Notes under the pieces: model-generated | Seen by the model: the letters and a program-made list of their open reading frames with translations, nothing else | Databases searched by the model: none | What the model was told of the DNA's origin: nothing | DNA from: Fasciolopsis buskii | Lineage: Eukaryota > Platyhelminthes > Trematoda > Plagiorchiida > Fasciolidae | Length of the DNA stretch: 64,000 bases | Assembly (NCBI GenBank): GCA_008360955.1 | Contig: LUCM01010391.1 | Span: 219,881 to 283,880, forward strand | Direction: 5' to 3' | Program-made: the position numbers and the translations under genes | In this document: positions 21,770 to 33,593 of the stretch, one piece after another | Position numbering within the stretch: position 1 is the stretch's first letter | How the letters are laid out: every line of letters starts with the position of its first letter

Positions 21770-23500
21770 CAATGGAAGAAGGGTGACCGAAAGATAAAAG
21801 TACGAAACCTAGTAGCGGAAACCTGATAAGGGTGACCGGTCGCCTGTGCGCGGAATGGGCGGGAAAGGGTTATAGGAAAAGGGACTGTCGGGACAGGCTC
21901 CCAAGAACAGAGAGCTAATTGGCATCGATAGAGGAGTAACGAAGCGACCCCCCGACAAAGAGCTAGTGATTGCTGAGAAGAGGTTAAAAGAGGGTTATCG
22001 ATCAGCCGGATGGCATTCTGTTGGGCCTGGTCAAGAGGAGAACGGAAAATAGGCGAAGCCCCATTTGATTTGACTGCAGTATTCAAGTACGGGGCGGAAT
22101 TGAACCTTATACACCAAAAGAGCATAAGCTGGGTTCAAAAACGTCTAGTGCAGAACAGAAGTTCAACATGACGCGCATCGCGGGAAACAAGCTCAAATAT
22201 GAAGGATGGCCAGCATAGTGAAGAACTAACGGATAGACCGATAGGCGGGACAGAGTGTACAGAACGCTGATCGGTTCAATCAAAAGACACGTGGAAAAAC
22301 GAATGATGCTTCAAAGATACTTAAAGCGGATGGGTTTTTGGAGCACTAAATGCACCGTGGTTGTTGGAGTCCCAAGTGCAAATGCGTTCAAGATCAGTGT
22401 TTCAAGATACATCGTCTACATAATCCTCACGATCGACGTTGATACTTGTGTGGTGAGGCATGCGGTAGGAAGAGGAACGGAGCACTTGCAGTTACTACGG
22501 GATAAGAACGGGAGAACAATGAAGGAAGAGCTATAGAGCAACAAAGTAATGTGGAAATAGAGACAAGCCTTCTCGTGTGGTTCAAAGACGGTCACCGGAG
22601 CTGTTAAAGGTAGGAGAAAAATTGCGGGCGGCTGCGTTAACAAGAGATCGAGTTGTGCAGCTGTGTCGTTGGCGGAATAGTGTAGGTATTCGGCTTTGGA
22701 GCGGGCCAAGCGGTCTTTGGCCCTTTCTTTAGTTGACGAATACTTGTTTCTAGCTTGCACAATTCAGTGGCTGAGAGATAAGGCTGGGTAATTGGTGCCA
22801 GGGGTGAAGTCCTGATCGCTTCGCTCGTACATCAAGATTGCACGAGCGGTTGAATCACTTGGAGGTTCCGGGTCTGCCTGGTTTGGTGGAGTGTGAAATT
22901 AAAAGGCTCGTGTCTTGGAGAACAGTGTTGGTAAAGTTAGAAACACACGGGAACTTCCGAAGTGAAATAATCGTTCCTATGACATTAAGCTGAGAAGTAC
23001 CGAAATCCATCCAAGTTGGGTGATTTGTAGCCCGAAAAAGGGAATCTTGGTGGCAGTGTTTTGGTGGGAGCTGTTAATGTAGGATATAATAACAACGGTC
23101 CGATAAGCCTAGAGACGAAACAATTGAAGCATTTGAATAGGGAAAACGAATGGAGATAACGATAAGATCGAAAGTTATGAGCATGGTAGCCAGATCGATC
23201 GGGGAGAGTGAGTGAGAAAAATTGTTTGCTACAGTGGATTGTTTGGGTCCCCACCCCGTGTCCAAGATGCCGTTAAGGTGTACTAGCCACCCCCGGTTGT
23301 AAACAGTGAAATCTGAAATAGAACCTCTACTCTTTGAAGTCTGTATCAAGCAATTATTCAGCACATGCAAATAAGAAATCAAAAACTTAGTACTGTTGTC
23401 AAAGCGAAAAATAACAGAATTAATATTCCCGATGGATTTGAAGATGTGTTGACCGGGGTGCAGTTTCATGGTTCTCATAGCGTCCTGATGACTGAGCTTG
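21770..23500 (-). mobile_element. CR1/Jockey-like LINE, decayed
   Basis: Read from 23500 leftwards there are endonuclease traces ending in SSLGLSDRC near 23100 (family LGxSDHC), then YKSPNLDGFRYF near 23000 and a linker KDRLARSKAEYLHY near 22690. A damaged palm box YVDDV lies near 22420, and DQAQQNAIRLIDNPLL with a Cys/Pro-rich C-terminus lies at 22125-21770. Stops and frameshifts are numerous. This is a different LINE class from the RTE-like copies. It occupies NELF-B intron 4, antisense to the gene. Confidence 0.7.
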
Positions 23501-25439
23501 GTGTTTAGATCGCAAACGTTTCATCATCAATCGAGATGACATACTCAATGCAAATTCCCGGTCCCAGTTTGCCGAATTGTTTACCTGTCATCCGAGTGTA
23601 CACGTGATCCAATTCATTGTGTGTATTGATTAAATTATTTGAAGAATACCAGGCTTCCAAAAACTTCCTCGTGTCTCTCATAGTTATTTGACCCAAAATA
23701 TCCTAATTGAACTGGTCTTCTTGGACGGATATGTGGAAGAGTGGGTTGCGTCTTGTAACTAGTTTGTGCCCGTACATTTGAGTGACAGCTTTTCTGTCGG
23801 TCTGATCAATGCAGTATTTGTCGCACTTGAATTTGTGCACGATGTTTGTTCCTTCCCCCGTTTTCAGTTACTCTTTTGGTTTTTATATAAGTCATTCAAA
23901 CTAGCACGGAAGGTGTTTTTTGTCAACCTCGGCCTTGATGCTCAATTTCGCGAGCCCCTTAGGACCCCAGTGGATTAGACTTGGTAGTGGCACAGCTATC
24001 TACCAGTCCGTTTGGTTGAAAAAATTCTGCGAAAATCCATTGTTTTTTTAGGACAACAGTTGGCTCAGTCTGAATTTTTTCGTCGGTTTAGATTGGAATT
24101 AAGTTTTAACGTCTGGCCCAGTATGGATTGCTTGGTGGAACGCGTAACCCGATTGTGTTATACATTACAGTTTCTTTATAGAGCTAGTTAAATTGTACAA
24201 ACACAGGAGTAAATCTGAAACCGGATTTGCCGTAGAAATACAATATTGTTTGTATGGAAATAGACAACATCCTCAGCTGTTATTGAAACATTAGGTTTAA
24301 CAAAAGAATTTAGTCAATCGTCTAGTTTCATTTGGATTTGAAATGATTGCCGGGCCTTTTTGGGATGAAAAAAGCTGCTGAGAATATGGTATAACGTACG
24401 ATGGCAACTAGTTGAGTAGATCCTCAGTTACACTTTCGGTGACCAGTTGTGACCGTATTTGATTACGTGCCACTCCAAGTTTCGGGACCATGGTTGCCGA
24501 TTCTCTCAGTTAACGTTGCGAGACCACAGAGGCCAGAATCGCGTGCCCTCCGAAGCCACTCGTATTCCGGGCATGTGGCTTTCACTGTTTCAGTCTCCAG
24601 AATCATCCAGGCCCATGCGATCCCCGAAGCGCGATGGTTCGAGGCGACATGACTGAGAGCCACAGTTTGCGAGGATCTTGACTTCGCACATATTAGTAGG
24701 AGACTAAATGTTTTGATGAAATAATTCACCATATGATCGCTCAACTCACGATGAAGAACCGATGGAAGCAGTGTAGAGCTGTTTCATCCTTATTAGGAAT
24801 CATCGAAATATTTCTGCTTTTGTATAGTCGTTCTGTCTTATGATCTGTTTTCATTACCATTCGGTGTTGCATGGTAGCACCCAAGCTCAGGGCGCATTTA
24901 TACAAGGTTTGTCATTGTACAAACTGAATCAAACTAAAATCGCCCTTCTTTGGGGCTATCTCACTGACTCCTATCTTGATTTTGGTAATCAACCCAGATG
25001 GCGCGCCTAGCTGTGGAGAAAGAAGTGCAAACCAAGTAAACCCCCTTAGATCGGCACCAGTCTGTTGGTCTACTCATTTTTACGTCATACCGCATGGATT
25101 TTGATGAAAATAGTTTCCCAAAACTAAGGAAGTATCGAAATGTTAATCACCCACTCACCTTAATTTCGTTTCTTGAAAACTTGTGCGACTGTTGTTTTCG
25201 TTCAGAAATATGTGATTCTTTAGTTATTCCGTGTTTCGATTTTATTTTCCTATTTGAATTTTTTACGTTCATGGTTACTGATTGTTTACGCTCCTGAGTT
25301 ATTTTGGCGTTTTGTTTAGTTTAACAAATCTACTTCTACATGTGATTAGGAGGAAAGTGAGTGACAATATTTTCTGCAGTTTTTCAATCCAAGAGAAGAT
25401 TTGGACTTATAACAACCTTAAACATCTGGTACATATAGA
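23501..25439. other. NELF-B intron 4, unassigned part
   Basis: No gene is supported. A short stretch at 24425-24660 resembles the family C SINE tail followed by an unidentified repeat-like block. The rest is AT-rich intronic sequence. Confidence 0.35.
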
Positions 25440-26035
25440 TGCTAAATATTTCGCACGAATCTGAGCACAGATCATGTGCCATCGGAACCACGGCGGAGGA
25501 CGAAAACAATGAGCTGGAAAAAGGAAAGAGAAGGAATCAATACGTATGTTTCACCACATGTGATAGCTTCTCTATCTTCCTACTTCACGCCATCGCTCAT
25601 CGGTCAAGATCCATGGTTTTTATGTGGGCTTGATACTAACCGGTTGCTTAAATCAAAGTAGCTGGTTGAATTAAAGGTCTTTACCCCGACCCTCCGACCA
25701 AATGATCTAACTCACAGGGCAGCAGGACAACCGGAGGACCACCTAACCTACTAGGGACCGGTGGCTGGCTGTTTAGCTCATGCGCCCCTCGAATAGGTCT
25801 AAACATCCTGGGTTCACCTGCTCTACAGGTTATGGTCATCATAGGGTCGTATGCTTCATACGCTGCCTGTGTTTGGTTTGGAATCTCCCCTAGACTGACT
25901 ACCAAAAACCAGTCAACCTGATGGGGAGCGCCGAACACTCGTCCTTGCACTTTAAGGGAAACACTTCCATCAAGAGAGGGCAACGTGTGGGACTTCCTCA
26001 ATGGAGGCTAACTGAGACCCACGATCACTTGCGTA
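25440..26035 (+). repeat. Interspersed repeat family B, copy 3
   Basis: Carries the purine block ggcggaggacgaaaacaatg and the right-hand landmarks cctagactgactacc and gatggggagcgccgaaca. It ends about 160 bases before NELF-B exon e. Confidence 0.75.
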
Positions 26036-26198
26036 GCATCTGGTAATAAAATTTGGATGATGGTTGATTATTTGTGTTCCAAGAGTATTTTGGATTTAAA
26101 CTTAGTTTACATAATTTAGCTAGAATTTTCTATCGTTACAATTGGCTCAATCCATGAGTTTCCCATGTTTCAATGGCTCTTTCTTTCTCACTTCATAG

Positions 26199-26518
26199 AT
26201 GCAGCTCAATCCACTTGCGTGACATTACCTCCCGACTATCTGGTTCATCCTATTGGATACTTGATTTTGCAGTACCATGCATTATTTGCATTGGAACGAA
26301 ACGAACTGACTGTTCTTCGGGTGCTACTAAAGACGGCCGCTGCAGCCGTACAACATCAGTCTCGTGCAAATCGGTCAGCAAGTAAAGTAACCCCAAACAA
26401 AGTAGCCTCCTCACCACCTTCGTCTTCGACTGCCATTCCCACTCAGCCGTCGTCGTCGTTTTCGGCACCAGCAGCCCCCTCCGCACTGTGTTTCCGTTGG
26501 CGTCCCGAAGTATTACAA
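26199..26518 (+). CDS. NELFB: NELF-B exon e
   Basis: Completes Asp-503 and adds residues 504-609. LPPDYLVHPIGYLILQYHAL and LTVLRVLLKTA match the human stretch beginning YPNTLPESFTKFL and ending RNKNALLRLLPGL. A Ser/Pro/Ala-rich spacer follows, then WRPEVLQ. Acceptor cttcatag|atgcag, donor attacaa|gtatgt, both in phase. In human NELF-B about 45 conserved residues follow this point (around FGDLAFGDIFLHLL). I cannot find them here, so either an exon in the next intron was missed or the segment is lost or replaced. Confidence 0.8.
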
Positions 26519-26639
26519 GTATGTCCAGTCTATGCCACTTTGACAATAATTGTTGATGGTGCTGCATTCCGATACCCTTAATTATTTCTTTTAATAACAG
26601 TTTTAATCGCGATTTTTAAGCTTCGATTGATTTTTGAGC

Positions 26640-26885
26640 GATAACCTGGACGCCACAGATGCTTCAAGTTGATTAATACCTATCAGGCTTTCTGTGTGTA
26701 CGAAGACACTGCATCCGATATACGACCACCAGTTGAGATACAGGTACCCAAGTAACTAAATCTATCCACTTCACCCAGTTGTTCCCTTGTCAGAACAAGT
26801 TTCAGCTTCGAGCTAATCCAGTCCTGCAGCTGCATTGTACATCCCACACATCCCACACATACCTGCATACTTTCAGACAATCGAA
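26640..26885 (-). mobile_element. LINE reverse transcriptase fragment
   Basis: The minus strand reads LQDWISSKLKLVLTREQ and VDRFSYLGTCISTGGRISDA, matching the post-palm part of the LINE at 46620-48650 (LLQDWIGSK...). It is a short fragment in NELF-B intron 5. Confidence 0.65.
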
Positions 26886-27639
26886 AAAACTCAACTTACT
26901 TAGATTCTCACTCAGTATCACAAATTTGTCCGCATATTCTAAGTTAGGCAGTTTCCTGTCTAGGCAAATATCAGTGCTACTACTTTGGTAAAGATAGGGT
27001 TATCCAGCTCAATAACAAAATTGAAAAGAAAAGATCGGAGGGGGAAAACTGACGATCACCACTTCGCGTGGCTAACTCGGGTGGAAGGTGATCTTAAGCA
27101 CGAACTCAACCTCATCTGTTTGTATACAGGGATCGGATAAGTGAAGTGATTTTCTCTAGGACACCTCTTGGTGAGAGACAGTACCAAAGAACTGTACGGT
27201 CGGCTAAGTCGACGCCGCTTTCAGATCAAGGAAGACAGAAATCATGGATCTGCGGAATGTATCTACGTTCTATGACTTGTGGCAACGGAAAAACTTGATC
27301 AACAGAACTCCGGGACGGAAACTGGCTTTGTTTTCACGCACCTACCTTTGGCGAGGTCGTGTTTCTCACGTCTCAAATATGGCTACAAACGGATGAAACA
27401 CGCATTAACGGTCGCAAAAGAAAGCCGCTCGGGAGACGGGATAAACGCGGTTAGTTGGGAGCCAAGGCCCCAAAGGCTTCCGTGACTCAGTGGCCATCAT
27501 TCATATAATTCTGGGTTGGTGGACGAAATATACAGCCTGTTCCGGCGGTTGAAAAGTGAATCTCTTCAACCTACCTGTAATCGACATGGCGACCATGTCG
27601 ATTCGAACGTGGAGTTCATGGTTCCAGTCCCTACTTCTT

Positions 27640-28130
27640 GATTTTTTGTTTACACTTATAACTTTGCTGTTTTTCTTAATTTGCCGCACAACTTATGGCG
27701 TTTGCTGTTCGTATGACTCCTGTTTATTTTTAATTCATGTTGATCTTTCCCATGTCATGTCGAACAGAGCCAGTCAGCGTTTGTCTTTCCTGGTCTCATT
27801 TTGAATTACTGGTTCTGGTGGCTTGACCATATTGCGCCACAAAGTTGAGTGGTATCAGTTTACTTGGTCGGAAGCACATTATTGTGTTTGATATTGGACA
27901 GTTGTTCTGGATTGAGCTTTGGTGACCCGCCGAATCAAAAACATTGAAAACCGTACTTGAGAACGCCATCGGATTCTCGGAGGTCCCGAGACTGTCGAAC
28001 GCGTATTTCGAATTCCAGTGTGATGTTAGTTACACTACGTGGCACGGGATCCCGGAGGAAGCGAATGAATCTCATAACTGGTTACCGGCTGACCTGAAAC
28101 GACTCTCTTGCTTTGTAAAGTGTGCTTGAT
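27640..28130 (+). mobile_element. LTR-retroelement end with tRNA-Trp-type primer site
   Basis: TGGTGACCC at 27920-27928 matches the usual primer-binding site for tRNA-Trp, as used by CsRn1-like gypsy elements. The bases before it would be the LTR 3' end. A short open frame follows (27944-28129), possibly a leader or Gag start. The LTR limits and the rest of the element are not recognised, so this is tentative. Confidence 0.45.
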
Positions 28131-28532
28131 TAAATCAGGACTAAAGGTATTACTTTAAGCAATAACTTCGATCAATGCTGAAAGAGGCGTCGCTTCTCAT
28201 TCTTTTCACGCCTATTTTTATGGAGCTGAATTATCCTCTCGTAGAAGGAAGTCATTTTGAAGTAACGGCAACAGCACATTTAGGTCTATTCCCCTTTTTC
28301 ATTCGACAGTAGAATTGTCTGCTCTTTTCAAAAAGTCCATTTCGGTTACCAAAATGCTCGTGAATTTTCAGTATTTACCGGTTGTGTTTGCTTTAATTCG
28401 TTTACTTCCATTTAGTTTTTTGAAAATCCCCCGCCAAAATCAGTGCCGCTCTGTATAGTTTGTGAAGTGATTGAGTAAATCGATATCAGCAGATTAATTT
28501 AAAATCGATCTCTTTTTTCTTACTCTGATTAG

Positions 28533-29339
28533 GCTCTGGTTTTAGGCATCGCACGTCTACCAAGTTCTTCGCCTGCATTTGTCGATGCCAGTCGAGCGAG
28601 TCATCGGGCTTCCGGTCCAGATTCGTCATCGCTCGGTGAAAACGGATCTCAGATCGATGTCGGTGTCAATAGCTCGGATAATACAGCCACCGAACACAGT
28701 TCAACTTCGGTAGCAGTCATTGGAGAGCATCAGGGAGTCACAATATCCAGTGGGACTGGGAAATCAGGTGCCAGCACTGGACATCCTCATCACTCTAGTC
28801 CATTAACTGAAAGCCGTTTGATTGCATGTATGCCTACAATCACTCGTCTCGAATTGGCCATGCTTTTGAGAGCCAGCTTGACTTTGGTGAACGACCTGAA
28901 TTTGTTAGCTCTTGCGCAGATCGCCTTCTTGGTTCCCGGACCCCAACCTAGCACACCGACTAGTGCCGGGTCGGGTCCATCCTCTACAGTCACCACTCCA
29001 GTAACACCGGATGCGCCTGTTGGAGATCCACTGTCACCTGGTTTGCAACTCAGTGATCGCGAACGGCTAATTAATGTGTTGACGAGACATTGTGTCTCAA
29101 CTAGTCTCAGTCTCAGTAGCGGAACGGGAGTGGGGACCGGTGAGAATAGCACCACCACCAGAAGCAGCAACGGTACAAATGAACCTATCGAATCCACTCC
29201 ACCCTCAACAATTCAGGTGACTGGTTCGAATTGGGCCCCACTAGGTTCAGGGACTGGTGGCACTGTGATTTACAAGTCGTCCAATCCTCGTGTTCTGAAT
29301 GCATTGGATCTGTTGCGCAAAGATGTGGAAAAGTGTCTC
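28533..29339 (+). CDS. NELFB: NELF-B exon f
   Basis: Residues 610-878. It starts ALVLGIARL, followed by about 85 residues of Ser/Gly/His-rich sequence. A helical part then reads LIACMPTITRLELAMLLRAS and LNLLALAQIAFL, plausibly equivalent to human LLIHLHPRVAPSKLEALQKAL. A further Ser/Thr/Pro/Gly spacer precedes ALDLLRKDVEKCL, where human has VKELYSQLGEKL. The 807-base reading frame is open throughout. Acceptor ctgattag|gctctg, donor tgtctc|gtaagt (near consensus). Coding status is strong; residue-level homology to NELF-B is weaker than in exons a-e. Confidence 0.8.
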
Positions 29340-29579
29340 GTAAGTGGAGCTGCTCGGAGAGGACGTTGGTTTTGCTGGTTGTTTTTTTAACTAATCTCGG
29401 GATATAGGCAAGTTTATACATATTCGGGTCTTCTTTGGTGATGGTGTGAAGAGGGGACATTTCGTCACTCCAGCGACTCTCGTTCTCTTTACTGGAAGAC
29501 CAGACTAATTTATCTCACTTTCATTCCGTATGAATAATCGAAGTCCGCTCAACATATCCCACTTCAAAAAAAATCAGCA

Positions 29580-29790
29580 GTTCGTATTTCAGATCCGCCG
29601 ACCACTTTGGTGGTAAACGGCAATGGGCTATCACCTGGCTTGTTACCACATCCGACCCATTGAGGCCTTAGGTGGTTCTATGTCACCTCAGAATTTCTAG
29701 TTCATAGTTGCCGGTCCCATCCCTCAATTCGTTAATGCAATGGGCCCTAAAGGCCATAAAGCATGCCTCTTCCACTCCACATTCATACGT
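29580..29790 (+). mobile_element. SINE family C
   Basis: Body cactttggtggtaaacggca, ttgttaccacatccgaccca and tail gccctaaaggccataaagca. It lies in NELF-B intron 6, sense orientation. Confidence 0.72.
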
Positions 29791-30248
29791 GTAGCATAAT
29801 AAAAGGCCTCATGATTTGGATAGTCAGTCATTCGTTATATTTTTCTCTGCTTACTTCTTCAGTGCGCATTGCCGCAATTTCTGTGTATAATTGGTGATAA
29901 TAAAGGTTGGCCAGATAGAAAGGGTCACCTGGAAAGCGGATTGGTAACAATGCGCTCCCTAATGAGTGTTTTTATATGTGGGGTAGGCTTATTTGAATAT
30001 CGGAGGTAAGATGATCGGGACCCAAGATTAATCGCTTGATACATCCTCGCGGATCCTAACGAGTTAGTAGGGCATCAACATGGTCCCTAATTCGGAAGAA
30101 GTGTATGATACCCCTGACTAGTGCTTCATTCTCGTCAGAGCAGATTCGACTTTTACCAGGGACCTATTAGAAACTCTGGGCCACCAAGATTATCAAGATG
30201 ATTGTTTTTCTCCGTAAATCCAACGATTGGTTGTTGCTTTTTTTGTAG

Positions 30249-30920
30249 AGTTCCAGTTCCGTTTCCATGATTGGCGGGAACTTTGGTTGTGGATCCAAGA
30301 CTGGAGTATACGGTGGCTACGGTTCACAAACCCCATTCTTGTCGATGGTTGGCAGCACAACCGGTACTAGTCGACCTGCTCCATTTCATGTGCCCTGTCA
30401 GTCGGACACATGGGCAGGTGCGACCCCTCGCAGTCCCACTTCCGGCCGATACAGTCGTTCGTTAAGTATGGGGAGTACCAACGTTAGTAGTGGATCCGCT
30501 TCCTATTCATCTGCATCCCGCTTGGACTCAAGAGGCGGTGTATCATCCATGTACAACCCATCACCGGTCTTGAATGCCCCTCTACCGATGGGCACACCAC
30601 TAACTAATCCGGGACAAGTTGGTCTGGGGGGAGGTGCTACACCAAATTTATCAAATTTAGTCGGAATGATCCCGCCCACGCCAAGACGCCCATCCACACC
30701 ACCTCGGGAATTTCTGCCTTCTTCATCTGCAGTAACTACTCCTGCAAATGGACTTAGTAGTTTCAGTTTGTCTTCACATCTTGGTCCCGCTTACAGTACT
30801 GAGTTGCATCCCTCCGGTCCATCACCATCCGTGAACCGTACCAATGCGGGAGTTTTGCGAGGTGTGCATTCGTACTCATCCGCCGCCCGAGCTCACTCTC
30901 CAACCCCGTCGGACAACTAA
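30249..30920 (+). CDS. NELFB: NELF-B last exon, Ser/Gly/Pro-rich tail and stop
   Basis: Residues 879-1101 and TAA at 30918-30920. The whole exon is low complexity, rich in Ser, Gly, Pro and Thr, with motifs such as TPRRPSTPPRE and RSPTSGRYSRS that would suit proline-directed or RS-type phosphorylation (inference). There is no counterpart in the human protein. Acceptor ttttttgtag|agttcc; phase 0 on both sides. No AATAAA is seen soon after the stop; the first is near 31555 (gcaaaataaattg), so the 3' UTR could be about 640 bases. Confidence 0.8.
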   Translation, partial: SSSSVSMIGGNFGCGSKTGVYGGYGSQTPFLSMVGSTTGTSRPAPFHVPCQSDTWAGATPRSPTSGRYSRSLSMGSTNVSSGSASYSSASRLDSRGGVSSMYNPSPVLNAPLPMGTPLTNPGQVGLGGGATPNLSNLVGMIPPTPRRPSTPPREFLPSSSAVTTPANGLSSFSLSSHLGPAYSTELHPSGPSPSVNRTNAGVLRGVHSYSSAARAHSPTPSDN

Positions 30921-31618
30921 ACAGTACTAACCCCCCACCTTATTTCATTTTTCTAATCTGTTGATGGACCTCTTTTCGTGTACTATATTCAAGTTTGTTT
31001 TACGAGGAAATGTACTTATATTCTAGTATTTTTACATTCTCTTACTCACGTGAGTGGTGATGATTGTAATACTAATCCAGTTATTATTAATCATGGCTGT
31101 TTCTTGATGGCTTTGTAAATTGGTGTAGCTCATTTGGTTTTCACGAAATCTCGATTGTTAGACGTTCAGAACGCCCCAGCGGTGTAATTGGTTATCTATC
31201 ATAGGGAACCAAGTTCCGCGATAAAGAATTTTTTTCCAATGATTCTTTCTGTACCGTGTGTAGAGCATATTGCAAATGGTTATGTTGAAGGGAACCTGAA
31301 ACGAGAGATTGCCATGCTTGGCTTTAATGCGCAAGCCTTATACCGGAAGTCCAGAACCTGTTAACACTGACCAGAAATGTGCCCGAATTATAGTTCAATT
31401 AATGCGCATTTCGTCCCTCGAACGTAATTCAGCGATTTATGGCCTCCATCTGAGCCGCACCAGATAACAAACTTTAAATGATTGTTCCAAATGTAAGTGT
31501 TTTAGGACCCTCGGTCCACACCGTATTTTCGATGGGGATAGGATGATAAGGCAAAATAAATTGTAGGGATTGTGAATAATATAATGGTAATAGCACAGCG
31601 TTGTAGGTAGATCTAATG

Positions 31619-31658
31619 TGCCGACGTTTCGACTACCGTGGGTAGTCTTTCTCAAGGC
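31619..31658 (-). repeat. Penelope-type / hammerhead-like hairpin
   Basis: The minus strand reads CTTGAGAAA, then the perfect 7-bp stem GACTACC-CAC-GGTAGTC, then GAAACGTCGG. The order CUGANGA-like box, stem II, GAAAC is that of the hammerhead-like motif found in Penelope-like elements. The first box is not canonical (CUGAUGA expected), so catalytic activity is doubtful. Confidence 0.5.
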
Positions 31659-32989
31659 AAGTTTTACAGTTGTACGAACTTCGAATGGTTTTGTTTGAAA
31701 AAAATGTATAGTCTATCTACGAGCAGCGATTCGCTGTTTCGGGACAGGAAATTTGAGTAAATAACGGGCCTAAGCGTCATGCCGCAACACCTTTAAGAAG
31801 CTCTCCGTTTGAAAAATAGTTGTGAGTGGGAATTAGTCAAATAAACGATTATGCGTGTGATTAAGTTACAAATACACAAACTGCCCGTTGTTACCGTGGC
31901 ATTCGTGCTCTGTGGTGTCTGGTACACACACGAACGATATCAATGCCGATGAATTCATCCCTCATTATCATCAAACAGGATGGTGAGCGGACGTGCTTCC
32001 CTTGATAAAGGCAAATCTGTTCAGGCCAAAAGGCAAGGTGAACATGAAATGGATCAAATACACATCTTGAAGAGACGAAGAAAAGTTGGGAAATGTAAAA
32101 AACATTTCACTTGGATGGGCTGTTGGAATCACTAGGGAATTGGTAAACAGTTGCGCTTCTTGAGATATCTTCCACCTCTGGTTTTACTGATCTTGCACAC
32201 ACGGCTCCACAAAACAGGCGTACATCCGTATTCGCATCCAGGAAAACCGTTTGACAAACGAGAGTAAAACCAGGTTGAGCGTACCCAGAGCTTATGGATC
32301 TTGGGGCAAAAGTATACCTCTGGATGAGCGGTGAGGTCAACTGCCTGATTCAACAGCTAAAAACAAGCGTACCAGAGGCAGGATTCCGGAATGAGTGAGC
32401 GAACCTGGAAAGGTCACCGGACAGTCTCCGACAGCGCTACTCTTTTTCATGTTTTTCTCGGCTGTGAAAAGGCTTAAAGTGCGATCTTGAAAAATAGGCC
32501 GAGTGAGGTGTCATTAATCTTCTTCCAGCCCGAACTGAGCGATCACGAAGCCAAGTTCCCCTTAATGAAGCTCTTGGTGCTATGAACCAGGTGTTATGGA
32601 GAATGGAAGATCCATTTGCGCACTAGGCGTCGAAAGTCTACGCCACGATCCAAAATCAAACCAGTGACCTTCACTTACCGGGCGAATATTCTGCTGCTGA
32701 GACTCTGGCTTGTGACGTTCCTCTTTAGCTGCGAAGTGCGTAAATGGATTTACCGTTCTATACAACATACGTCTCCCCTTGCCTCCTCAGAATAACTGAG
32801 GATTAGTCAACGCGTCCTTTGGATACCTTCCAGATGTGCCTACTCCTCTTCATCAGAAGACTATACCTCAGAAGTTCGTGAATCTACTAAGGTAATTGTA
32901 CTTTTGTGTCCCTAAAACTGTGGTGAACTACCAAGTTCGTTCGAAACAACCAATGAAGTTTGACTATGGTGCTCCACTTCCCTGTTCTT

Positions 32990-33220
32990 GAGTAACTTCA
33001 TCACTGACTCGGCGGTGGGGGAATGCTTTAAGAGATCTCCGAAATATGTGCATAAAGTTGTCAGATGGCGAAAACTATATGAGCGGAATTATACAGACGG
33101 CCTTGTCTGCTTCTCTGAATATGTAGAACGTGCTCTAAACAGACTTACAAGAGCTGCAGCTCCATCCGATATGTACTTAGCACTTTCAAGGTGTCGCCAC
33201 AAGACTGAGCGTTAATGGTT
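32990..33220 (+). mobile_element. RTE-like LINE RT fragment
   Basis: SNFITDSAVGECFKRSP and GLVCFSEYVERALNRLTRAA align with the RT of the copy at 7500-8291 (NFVMDEVMKDAL, VCLFESAEHAQRALNRLLRSA). The YADD box is lost (YTDGL). Confidence 0.65.
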
Positions 33221-33593
33221 CCGAGCTCAATATTCCGCGCAGAGTAACCAACTTATGTTGGCCGTTTCGCTCACCCCATCAGCTGTGTAGCGATTAAGTT
33301 AGGGGAATTATCAAATCATAACAAACTAATTGCTTCTTTTTGTTTCCGCCATGCACATTTTGTGCTTCTTTTCGAGTGTTTTCTGACTATTTTTAAGGAG
33401 GATGAGTTCTACAGGCGGGCTACAGCATTCGCGCCACTGACTTTGGTTCTGAGTCATGCCTCTCAGGGTCTACCAACAACAACAATCCTCATCCCGTGGT
33501 CCCCAACCGGGAATGCGTGGAGCACCAATCGAAGCCAAAGCCGAAGCTCAACTCTTCATAACTCTACGCCAAGTCATAACCTGATAACCACCC

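Larger units (their letters stand above)
6187..30920 (+). other. NELFB: Gene span: NELF-B (COBRA1) homologue, 3' part, 7 visible exons
   Basis: NELF-B is a HEAT-like helical subunit of the negative elongation factor, which holds RNA polymerase II in promoter-proximal pause in the nucleus. The seven exons below join with consistent GT-AG borders and phases (0, 0, 2, 0, 1, 0, 0) into 1101 codons plus TAA. Recognition rests on stretches matching the remembered vertebrate NELFB order: RRxGxVVxxxxxMxGxxxxLY, then LRxxxLMSL...VxWxLDACxRxRxVD, then CxDPxxxxT, then LPRDxPxxxLLxxLLxxG. Introns are 9038, 1178, 2827, 5462, 2014 and 909 bases. Human NELFB is about 580 residues in all, so this partial gene is greatly enlarged by low-complexity inserts. 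The 5' exons are not visible in 1-6186 and presumably lie upstream. The identification is strong for the middle and weaker for the C-terminal third. Confidence 0.85.
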
